A stretch of 40,859 nucleotides of DNA from Clostridiales bacterium (lineage in GTDB: Bacteria > Bacillota > Clostridia > Oscillospirales > Feifaniaceae), in the NCBI GenBank assembly GCA_012719075.1, contig JAAYBB010000012.1, positions 1 through 40,859 on the forward strand, in the 5' to 3' direction. Both the position numbers and the translations under genes were made by a program. Below, one piece after another: positions 16,504-22,132 of this stretch (its first letter is position 1; every line of letters starts with the position of its first letter). The notes beneath the pieces were generated by a model that searched no databases, was not told the origin of the DNA, and saw nothing but the letters and a program-made list of their open reading frames with translations.

Positions 16504-16538
16504 CGACTCCAGTTTTCTTTAACAGTATTCTGGAGTCG
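16504..16538 (-). promoter_or_regulatory. Inverted repeat between prfA and the ZIP gene
   Basis: CGACTCCAG and CTGGAGTCG are perfect 9-base arms separated by 17 AT-rich bases. The left arm lies just upstream of the ZIP ribosome site. Adjacent on the right, CCGGTT/AACCGG spans the prfA stop codon. It could be a metal-regulator operator or an mRNA hairpin that changes ZIP translation; I cannot match it to a known operator. Confidence 0.45.
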
Positions 16539-16544
16539 CCGGTT

Positions 16545-17618
16545 TTATGAACCGGCCGGCGCGCCCTCCCCCTTGAGCCGCTCGGCCTCGGCGGCCGTGA
16601 TCAGCGCGTCGATGAGCTCGTCGAGGTCGCCGTTCAAAAAGCTGTCCAGCTTATACAGGGTCAGGCCGATCCGGTGGTCGGACACGCGCCCCTGCGGGTA
16701 GTTGTATGTGCGGATGCGCTCGCTGCGGTCGCCGGTGCCGACCTGCAGCTTGCGCTCGGCGGCCAGCTGGGCCGCCTGCTCCTGCTGCATGCGCTCGTAG
16801 ATGCGCGAGCGCAGAATCTTCATGGCCTTTTCCTTGTTCTTGTGCTGGCTGCGCTCGTCCTGGCACTCCACCACGATGCCGGTGGGCAGGTGGGTGATGC
16901 GGATGGCCGACTCGGTCTTGTTGACGTGCTGTCCGCCGGCACCGCCCGACCGATAGGTGTCGATCTGCAGGTCGGCCGGGTTGATGTCCACCTCCACCTC
17001 CTCGGCCTCGGGCAGCACCGCCACCGTGACGGTGGAGGTGTGGATGCGGCCCTGCGACTCGGTGTCGGGCACGCGCTGCACGCGGTGGACGCCCGACTCA
17101 TATTTCAGGCGGCTGTAAACGCCGTCGCCCTCGATCGAAAAGCTGATCTCCTTGATGCCCCCGAGCTCGGTCTCGTTGATCGAGAGCACCTCGATCCGGT
17201 AGCGCCGCGCCTCGGCGTACATCGTGTACATGCGGTAGAGGGAGGCGGCAAACAGCGCGGCCTCGTCGCCGCCGGCGCCGCCGCGGATCTCGACGATGAC
17301 GCTGCGGTCGTCGTCGGGGTCCTTGGGGATCAGCAGGCGCCGCAGCGCCTCCTCAATGCGCGCACAGTCGGCCAGGCCTCGCCGGTGCTCCTCCTGCGCC
17401 AGCTCCCGGTACTCGGGGTCCGAGAGCAGCTCGGCCGCCTCCTGCACCAGGGTCTTGGCCGCGCGGTAGGCCCGGTACTGCTCGATGATGGGGGTCAGGC
17501 CCTTGAGCTCCCGCGCCAGCGCGCGGTAGGCGGCCTGGTCGCCGAACACGGCGGGATCGGCAAGCCTGGCCTCCAGTTCTTCAAAACGCCGCTCGGCGGC
17601 GGCAAGCTGGTCAATCAT
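16545..17618 (-). CDS. prfA: Peptide chain release factor 1
   Basis: Class I release factor that reads UAA and UAG and triggers peptide release on the ribosome. The 357 residues match RF1. The peptidyl-hydrolysis loop reads [20 protein letters not shown] with GGQ; the stop-codon-reading P-x-T is [14 protein letters not shown], which marks RF1 against the SPF of RF2; [12 protein letters not shown] and the C-terminal [20 protein letters not shown] are also diagnostic. Start ATG 17618 with GAGGGA upstream; it overlaps the end of the DUF951 gene by 8 bases. In many Bacillota prmC precedes prfA; here it is absent, replaced by queT and the DUF951 gene. Confidence 0.97.
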   Translation of the reverse strand: MIDQLAAAERRFEELEARLADPAVFGDQAAYRALARELKGLTPIIEQYRAYRAAKTLVQEAAELLSDPEYRELAQEEHRRGLADCARIEEALRRLLIPKDPDDDRSVIVEIRGGAGGDEAALFAASLYRMYTMYAEARRYRIEVLSINETELGGIKEISFSIEGDGVYSRLKYESGVHRVQRVPDTESQGRIHTSTVTVAVLPEAEEVEVDINPADLQIDTYRSGGAGGQHVNKTESAIRITHLPTGIVVECQDERSQHKNKEKAMKILRSRIYERMQQEQAAQLAAERKLQVGTGDRSERIRTYNYPQGRVSDHRIGLTLYKLDSFLNGDLDELIDALITAAEAERLKGEGAPAGS

Positions 17619-17823
17619 GGACGGGGGTCCCTCCGCTCTCGGCCGGCGCCGGCTCGACCGATTTAATGGCCTTGGTAAAGGTCCGGCGGGTCACAAAGAT
17701 CTCGTGCCCGCAGCCAAGGCAGCGCGCCCGGATGTCGGCGCCCACCCGCAGCAGCACAAAGCGGTTTTCGCCGCAGGGGTGCTTTTTCTTCATCACGCAG
17801 AGGTCGCCGACGCGCAGCTGCAA
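17611..17823 (-). CDS. DUF951 family zinc-ribbon-like small protein (70 aa)
   Basis: Short cytoplasmic protein of the DUF951 family. It carries [20 protein letters not shown], then [19 protein letters not shown]: the K-K-x-H-P-C-G and C-x-G-C-G-H motifs define the family and may bind zinc. The tail after [10 protein letters not shown] is not conserved. The start is TTG 17823, 7 bases after GGAGG. The usual family function is unknown; members are often found next to translation or mechanosensitive-channel genes. Its end overlaps prfA by 8 bases, so it is translated from the same message; a role in ribosome function is only an inference. Confidence 0.88.
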   Translation of the reverse strand: MQLRVGDLCVMKKKHPCGENRFVLLRVGADIRARCLGCGHEIFVTRRTFTKAIKSVEPAPAESGGTPVHD

Positions 17824-17864
17824 GGGGACACCTCCGGGGGAAAATTGGCGGCGGGTTGAGGCAT

Positions 17865-18353
17865 TCAGTCGGCCCGCTCGGACGGCATCAGCCGCTCGAG
17901 CAGCGCCAGCAGCGGCAGGCCCAGCCCATAGCAGGCCGCCAGCTGGCCGGCGCCGACCTGCAGCACCGGCAGCCACAGCGGCATGGCCTCGGGCCCGCCG
18001 TAGTACAGCACGTACAGCATGGGTCCGATCACCAGCGCGTTGACCAGAATGGGCGGGATCGGCGCGGTGAAGCGGCTCTTGCAGCGGGCGGTCATGTGGG
18101 CGGCAACCAGCGTGGCCAGCGAGCCGAATACGATGTCGGGCAGGCCGTAGCCGCCGAACAGGTTGGCCATCAGGCAGCCGACAAAGAGGCCGGGGACCGC
18201 CGAGCGCGGCAGTAAAAAGGGCAGCACCGCCAGCGCCTCCGACACGCGGAACTGGACCGGACCGTAGCCAAGCGGCTGCAGCGCCACCGTGGCCGAAAAG
18301 TAGAGCGCCGCAATCAGGGCGGCCCTGGAGACCTGCCGGCTGTTGATGTCCAC
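17865..18353 (-). CDS. queT: QueT family queuosine-precursor transporter (ECF S component)
   Basis: Membrane substrate-binding component of an energy-coupling-factor importer for a queuosine precursor such as preQ1. The 162 residues hold five to six hydrophobic segments with the family blocks ALIAALYFSATVALQPLGYG, VQFRVSEALAVLPFLLP, AVPGLFVGCLMANLFGGYGL and PDIVFGSLATLVAA, and the ending AACYGLGLPLLALLE. The start is GTG 18353 with AAGGAG 10 bases upstream. It heads the leftward run into the DUF951 gene and prfA. The 134-base leader (18354-18487) is highly structured and ends at the ribosome site, so a preQ1 riboswitch is likely; see that entry. ECF A and T components are not in the window. 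Confidence 0.92.
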   Translation of the reverse strand: MDINSRQVSRAALIAALYFSATVALQPLGYGPVQFRVSEALAVLPFLLPRSAVPGLFVGCLMANLFGGYGLPDIVFGSLATLVAAHMTARCKSRFTAPIPPILVNALVIGPMLYVLYYGGPEAMPLWLPVLQVGAGQLAACYGLGLPLLALLERLMPSERAD

Positions 18354-18363
18354 GCCAAAGAAG

Positions 18364-18487
18364 CTCCTTTTGGTTTACTGGCAGCGGTCGGGGTTGCCGA
18401 CGCTGCCCTGGGCGGGTGGGAGAACCGCCGAAAGCACAAAAACTCAAGGGATGGTCACGGCCGGGGCCGTGACCACCTCAAGTAAAC
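18364..18487 (-). promoter_or_regulatory. Structured queT leader, candidate preQ1 riboswitch
   Basis: On the minus strand the leader is closed by GTTTACT (18481-18487) and AGTAAAC (18373-18379), and the 3' arm sits a few bases before the AAGGAG ribosome site at 18364-18369. Inside are three strong hairpins: TGGTCACGGCC/GGCCGTGACCA, GGCGG/CCGCC, and GGCAGCG/CGCTGCC with an inner TCGG/CCGA. Gene context (queT) and length suggest a preQ1 riboswitch, perhaps of the larger class III; I cannot confirm the class from sequence alone. Confidence 0.55.
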
Positions 18488-18493
18488 AAGGAC

Positions 18494-18522
18494 AGTATAG
18501 CATATCCATCAAAAACTTTCAA
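18494..18522 (-). promoter_or_regulatory. Promoter of queT
   Basis: On the minus strand TTGAAA, 17 bases, TATACT, with TGC before the -10 (extended). The start point would be near 18487, exactly where the closing stem of the leader RNA begins. Confidence 0.75.
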
Positions 18523-18571
18523 TTCTTTTTGTGGAACATGACCGGTTTTTTGTGCGCAGGGCGTAAAAATT

Positions 18572-18769
18572 CAGTCTGTCGAAAAAGGGGTCTCATGCAA
18601 GGCGGATGGCAAAAGCAGCCCCGACATCAAATCCGTAGGAACGGCGGACGTGTGCCGACGTTCCTACTCCTAAGCGGGTCTGCGCGTTTCGAGCCCCATA
18701 GGGGCGAGGGACGAAGGCGCGGGCGCACAGGCCCTCTTGTCAAAAAACCAACGGTTTTTTGACCGTCTC
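18572..18769. repeat. MITE-like dispersed repeat, copy 1 (198 bp)
   Basis: Near-identical in layout to 28047-28245 and to the truncated copy from 40719. Imperfect terminal inverted repeats (CAGTCTGTCGAAAAAG at left; GAGACGGTCAAAAAACC read inward from the right). An internal hairpin has arms near TAGGAACG and CGTTCCTA, and the right end holds GTCAAAAAACC / GGTTTTTTGAC. It stops 5 bp before the stop codon of ypeB, so it fills the whole gap between the queT promoter region and ypeB. No coding capacity. Confidence 0.8.
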
Positions 18770-18774
18770 AAAAA

Positions 18775-20202
18775 CTACTGGATGCGCTGCCCGCTCTCGT
18801 CCTCGATCAGGCGGGAGAGCTTCATCTCCTGGCCGCTCATGGCGTCGAGGTAGTACAGGTAGGTGCAGTCCTCACAGGTGGAGGTGATCTCGAGCGCGCG
18901 GTTCTCGATGCCGCCGTCCGAGGCGATCACGGCGTAGCGGGCGCTGCCGAAGCTGTGGCCCTCGGGCATATGGCCCTCGGCCGACTCGGTGGTCAGCTTG
19001 GGCGATGCGCCGGCCGGCCGCTCGGTGTGGGACTTCAGGTACTTTTCGGCCGAAAAGCCCACCACGTCGCCCTTGTCCAGCGCCACCGAGACCGAGAGCG
19101 AATCGGGGTAGTAGAGCACCTCTTTGTCCTCAAAGGCGTACTCCGACGTCAGCACGTTGTCGGCCACCGAGTGGGACACGCGGGTCATGCCCTGGTACCC
19201 CTTGGAGGCCAGAAAGTCCTTGGTCACCTCGTGGGCCTCCTCGACCGAGAGCACGGCGTCGCCGACCTCGCGGCCGTTGGTCATGGACACCACCTGGCCG
19301 CCCAGCGACGAGACCTGGATCGCGACGTCGCCGTAGGAGAAGAGGTGGGTGGGCAGGTTGCCGGAGGTCTCGCCGCCGGTCGTCATCGCCGAGGGCGAGA
19401 GGCCGAGGAACTCGGCTGCGATGGCCTTCGCGTCTTCGGCCGAGGTCTCGGCGGCGTCGACGGCGTAGGCGTAGGCCGGCGCCTCCAGCATGTGGGCCGA
19501 GTAGCGCCCGTCGTACATCAGCGTGGGGGCCCCTTCGGGCAGGCCGTCAGCCATCAGCGATGTCACAGAGGGCGCGGCCTGGGCCTTTCCGCCCAGCCGC
19601 GAAAGCAGGCCGTTGCCGGCGGCCGGCGCCGCGGCCGTCGCATAGGAGGCGGAGGGGGACTGCCAGCGCTGCCGGTCAAACAGGCCGCCGCTGACGACCG
19701 GCATCAGCGCCTCTCCCTCGCTCGCCAGCTGCTCCACTTGCCCGAGCAGCTCCTGCAGCCGCTTGTTGTAGGCCATCAGCTGGTTCAGGGTCTCACGGCT
19801 CTCGGACGAGAGCGCCTTCTTGGTCACGGCCTCCTTGGCCAGCGTGCCGGCGTACTCGCCGATCTGGGACAGGTAGAGCGAGATGGCCGAGAGGCTGTCG
19901 TCGGCGATGGGCAGGCAGTCGAGCGCGGCCTTGCCGCCGGCCGAGGCCGAGACCAGCTTCAGCGCGGCGGTGCCCACCTGCTCGGGCGAGCTCATCACGA
20001 GGCCGGCGTGAAAGCCCTCCTCCATCTCGTCCAGGCTGCGCGTCACGTCGGACAGCGCCCGGCGGTAGCTGTTTTCCATCAGCAGCTGGTAGGCCTGTCC
20101 CATCCGGATCTGGAACAGCGCCGTGCCGCCCAGCATGGCGGCCAGGGCCAGGGAATAGCTCAGAATGCGGATCAGCGTCCGCTTTTTGATGGTCATTTTC
20201 AA
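18775..20202 (-). CDS. ypeB: Germination protein YpeB
   Basis: Spore protein needed for the cortex-lytic enzyme SleB to accumulate and stay inactive in dormant spores. An N-terminal membrane anchor (LIRILSYSLALAAMLGGTAL) is followed by a helical region with NSYRRALSDVTRSLDEMEEG and QIGEYAGTLAKEAVTKKALS, then PepSY-type domains (LSVEEAHEVTKDFLASKGYQ; SVSVALDKGDVVGFSAEKYL). The 475 residues are close to the 450 of Bacillus YpeB. Start uncertain: TTG 20202 has GAGGG at 7 bases; ATG 20196 and GTG 20208 are alternatives. A perfect sigma-G-type promoter lies at 20298-20327. sleB, its usual partner, is not adjacent; the MITE-like repeat abuts its 3' end. Confidence 0.93.
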   Translation of the reverse strand: MKMTIKKRTLIRILSYSLALAAMLGGTALFQIRMGQAYQLLMENSYRRALSDVTRSLDEMEEGFHAGLVMSSPEQVGTAALKLVSASAGGKAALDCLPIADDSLSAISLYLSQIGEYAGTLAKEAVTKKALSSESRETLNQLMAYNKRLQELLGQVEQLASEGEALMPVVSGGLFDRQRWQSPSASYATAAAPAAGNGLLSRLGGKAQAAPSVTSLMADGLPEGAPTLMYDGRYSAHMLEAPAYAYAVDAAETSAEDAKAIAAEFLGLSPSAMTTGGETSGNLPTHLFSYGDVAIQVSSLGGQVVSMTNGREVGDAVLSVEEAHEVTKDFLASKGYQGMTRVSHSVADNVLTSEYAFEDKEVLYYPDSLSVSVALDKGDVVGFSAEKYLKSHTERPAGASPKLTTESAEGHMPEGHSFGSARYAVIASDGGIENRALEITSTCEDCTYLYYLDAMSGQEMKLSRLIEDESGQRIQ

Positions 20203-20235
20203 ACACACATCCCTCAGTCAGGTTTTGGCCCGGAA

Positions 20236-20271
20236 GGCCCTCCGGGCGTCTGGCGTCAAAAGTGGAGGGCC
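20236..20271 (-). promoter_or_regulatory. Hairpin in the ypeB leader
   Basis: GGCCCTCC and GGAGGGCC are perfect 8-base arms 20 bases apart, in the leader between the sigma-G-like promoter and the ribosome site. An alternative CCCGGA/TCCGGG pairing overlaps it. No T-run follows. Confidence 0.35.
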
Positions 20272-20297
20272 GACTGCACCAGTCGCCCATGCCTGAC

Positions 20298-20327
20298 TAG
20301 TATGAGGGATTTTTTTGCGGTTTATAC
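20298..20327 (-). promoter_or_regulatory. Sigma-G-like (forespore) promoter of ypeB
   Basis: On the minus strand GTATA, 18 bases, CATACTA. This fits the Bacillus sigma-G consensus (GHATR, N18, CATWHTA) at every position. In Bacillus sleB-ypeB is transcribed by sigma G. The promoter lies 18 bp after the stop of the S1-domain gene. Confidence 0.65.
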
Positions 20328-20344
20328 GGCAAAGACGCCGCAGT

Positions 20345-21259
20345 TCAGGGCGTTGTTTCGCTTGAAAAGAGGCTCTCCACCACGCGCGGACAGCTCTCGG
20401 GCGAGTAGCGCCAGGCCTCGATGCGGTTGCCGGTCTCGTAGTAGTGCAGCTGTATCGGGGCCTCCCTCGAGCGAAAGTGGTCGGCGATGACCAGCTTGAG
20501 CTTCATTTTATCGGGCAGAATGCTCTTGATGTACACCACCGCCACGTCCCCCACCTGCAGGCCCTCCTGGTACTCGGCCAGGCCGGCCAGGTTGGGGGTG
20601 AGCTCGACAAAGATGCCGTAGGGCTCGATGCTGCGCACGATGCCGGGGACGGTCTGCCCCACCTCAAAGCGGGCGATGTTCTGCTCCCAGGTCCCCAGCA
20701 GCTCCTTGTGGGAGAGGAAGAGCCGCCCGGTCTCGCGGTCGAAGTTCTTGACGACGGCCCGCAGCGGCTGGCCCTCCGAAAAGCGGTCGGAGGGGTGGGC
20801 GATGCGGGAGACCGAGATGTTGTCGATCGTGATCAGCGACACCACGCCGCAGCCCACGTCGACAAAGGCGCCAAAGCCGGCCAGCCGCGTGACCACGCAG
20901 TCGATGATGTCGCCCGGCCGCAGGTGCCGGAGCACGTCGCGCGCAAAGAGCGCCTGCGCCGCCCGGCGGGAGAGCAGGGCGGTGTCCCCCTCGATGCCGG
21001 TGACCTGAAAGCAGACGCTGCGCCCCACGCGCGTGATGATGGCGATGTTTTTGACGCTGCCGTCGGCGATGCCGACGGCGCACTCCTCGCGCGGCATGAA
21101 GCCCTGCAGCGCGCCAAGCGCCACAACCAGGTTGTACTGTGGGTCGCAGTAGGCGGCGCGGGCCTCCAGGATCTGCCCGGTCCGCTGGGCGCTCTGCAGC
21201 TCCTCCAGCGTGTAGTCGGATCTGGCCGCCTGTCCCTCAGGTCTGTAATTTCCCGTCAT
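20345..21259 (-). CDS. S1 RNA-binding domain protein
   Basis: Cytoplasmic protein with two or three S1 (OB-fold) RNA-binding modules, 304 residues. The clearest are IIDCVVTRLAGFGAFVDVG (residues about 140-210) and TVPGIVRSIEPYGIFVELTP (about 225-290, ending at AVVYIKSILPDKMKLKLVI). The N-terminal part (YDPQYNL-like, GALQGFMPREECAVG) resembles the S1-like module of clostridial ribosomal-S1 homologues, but this protein is shorter. Start ATG 21259 with GAGGATG upstream. A sigma-E-like promoter lies 36 bp before the start and a sigma-G-like one after its end, so expression in sporulation is suggested. Target RNA unknown. Confidence 0.85.
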   Translation of the reverse strand: MTGNYRPEGQAARSDYTLEELQSAQRTGQILEARAAYCDPQYNLVVALGALQGFMPREECAVGIADGSVKNIAIITRVGRSVCFQVTGIEGDTALLSRRAAQALFARDVLRHLRPGDIIDCVVTRLAGFGAFVDVGCGVVSLITIDNISVSRIAHPSDRFSEGQPLRAVVKNFDRETGRLFLSHKELLGTWEQNIARFEVGQTVPGIVRSIEPYGIFVELTPNLAGLAEYQEGLQVGDVAVVYIKSILPDKMKLKLVIADHFRSREAPIQLHYYETGNRIEAWRYSPESCPRVVESLFSSETTP

Positions 21260-21294
21260 GTGCTCATCCTCACTTCCCTGCAAGCCAATGGTCC

Positions 21295-21323
21295 ATTGTA
21301 TGAGGGCGGCGGGAAAAACATGA
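21295..21323 (-). promoter_or_regulatory. Sigma-E-like (mother-cell) promoter of the S1-domain gene
   Basis: On the minus strand TCATGTTT, 13 bases, CATACAAT. The -10 matches the sigma-E consensus CATACAHT fully and the -35 matches KHATANHT at seven of eight positions. The start point would lie about 30 bases before ATG 21259. I see no sigma-A promoter in this gap. Confidence 0.5.
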
Positions 21324-21326
21324 GCG

Positions 21327-21371
21327 GGAGATGCCCCCCGGCAGGGGGGTTCCCGCCCGGGGGGCATCTCC
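21327..21371. terminator. Large GC hairpin between the small membrane protein and the S1-domain gene
   Basis: GGAGATGCCCCCC and GGGGGGCATCTCC form a perfect 13-base stem with a 19-base loop. On the minus strand a TTTTT tract follows only 8 bases later, overlapping the sigma-E-like -35. It is probably a terminator for the leftward gene ending at 21421, isolating the S1-ypeB unit. Confidence 0.45.
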
Positions 21372-21420
21372 AAAGGGGTGGACCGGCGCCAAGGGACAGG
21401 GGAGGGGCCGCCTCAGCCGG

Positions 21421-21735
21421 TCAGCGCAGCAGGTTGTAAATCGAGAGCAGCAGCGCGAGCAGCGACAGCCCGAGCGCAAGGTTGAGCTTGAGCCCCGGGT
21501 GGGGGTTTTCAAGAAAGAGCAGCCCCTCCCGCGTGATGGCGGGGGCCTTGTAGTCGGCCGCCAGGCGGCCCTCGTAGGACAGGATGGTCACGCCGGTCAC
21601 ATACTGGCGCTTGACGCACTCCTGCAGGCAGAGCATCTCCTCGGGGCTGAGTCCCCTGGGCAGACTGCCGTTCTTTTTCAGTGCGGTCAGCACCGCCCGC
21701 ATGGCAGCGTCCAGTTCTTTTTCGGTCTTCAACAT
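21421..21735 (-). CDS. Small tail-anchored protein, YjcQ-like winged-helix candidate (104 aa)
   Basis: Residues about 1-80 are a helical domain (MRAVLTALKKNGSLPRGLS, ECVKRQYVTGVTILSYEGRL) ending in the pattern APAITREGLLFLEN, which is the last strand/helix of YjcQ-like or other winged-helix proteins. The C-terminus (LALGLSLLALLLSIYNLLR) is a hydrophobic helix without following loop, so it is tail-anchored in the membrane. Start ATG 21735 lies 8 bases after GGAGGG; a GTG 9 bases upstream is less well placed. Its own promoter is at 21807-21835. Function unknown; a membrane-tethered DNA-binding or protein-binding adaptor is possible. Confidence 0.75.
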   Translation of the reverse strand: MLKTEKELDAAMRAVLTALKKNGSLPRGLSPEEMLCLQECVKRQYVTGVTILSYEGRLAADYKAPAITREGLLFLENPHPGLKLNLALGLSLLALLLSIYNLLR

Positions 21736-21806
21736 GAAGTGCACCCTCCAAGCGCATGCTCCAAAGCCGCCGGAGGACGCCTTTGGGAAACGGGGAATTG
21801 TCCTTT

Positions 21807-21835
21807 ACTATAGCACAGATCGAAAAGGGCGGCAA
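21807..21835 (-). promoter_or_regulatory. Promoter of the tail-anchored small protein
   Basis: On the minus strand TTGCCG, 17 bases, TATAGT, with TGC before the -10. Confidence 0.6.
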
Positions 21836-21869
21836 GCCGCACAAACCGACATGAATCGGCCACAAAAAA

Positions 21870-21923
21870 TTTGGAAAAAGGAGAGAATTTCAGCAGAAAA
21901 AAGGAGAGAATTTCAGTAGAAAA
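21870..21923. repeat. Tandem duplication upstream of the PFOR promoter
   Basis: Two adjacent copies of a unit containing AAAAGGAGAGAATTTCAG, differing at one base (CAGCAGAA, then CAGTAGAA), directly upstream of the extended -10 at 21926-21934. The core mimics a ribosome site but no frame begins there. It may duplicate an upstream promoter or operator element. Confidence 0.65.
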
Positions 21924-21925
21924 TG

Positions 21926-21934
21926 TGATATAGT
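21926..21934 (+). promoter_or_regulatory. Extended -10 promoter element of the PFOR gene
   Basis: TGATATAGT, an extended -10, about 200 bases before the start; no good -35 at 17 bases. Start point near 21941. Confidence 0.45.
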
Positions 21935-22132
21935 ATTTATGACAGAAAAAACAGACGGACAGGGCCTGTTTACCGAGCGCCGCCGACCGGGCGCCCCGCC
22001 AAAATCCAGCCGTTGGCGGGCCCCTTCGCGCCGGTGCCGGACAAAATAAAAAACAAGGACAAAAAAACGGGGCGGCGGGGGCTGCGGCCGACAGCTGGCG
22101 CAGCCGCTGGCCCCTTAGGAAAGGAGCTTACG

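Larger units (their letters stand above)
21736..22132. other. Divergent intergenic region, about 400 bp
   Basis: Holds the leftward promoter at 21807-21835, the tandem duplication at 21870-21923, the extended -10 of the PFOR gene at 21926-21934 and a GC-rich PFOR leader of about 190 bases. In the leader GGCTGCG and CGCAGCC (near 22080-22106) pair just upstream of the ribosome site. No gene seen. Confidence 0.5.

Noticed and set aside
18521-18762. Plus-strand small genes inside the repeat copies
   Set aside because: The frames differ between copies, stop at different points and read straight through terminal repeats; no ribosome site.
18572-18769. Repeat copy 1 as the ypeB terminator
   Set aside because: Its right end has a hairpin with T-run, but the GC part of the stem is only two to three pairs there, and the same unit occurs elsewhere as a repeat; effect on termination is possible but not its identity.
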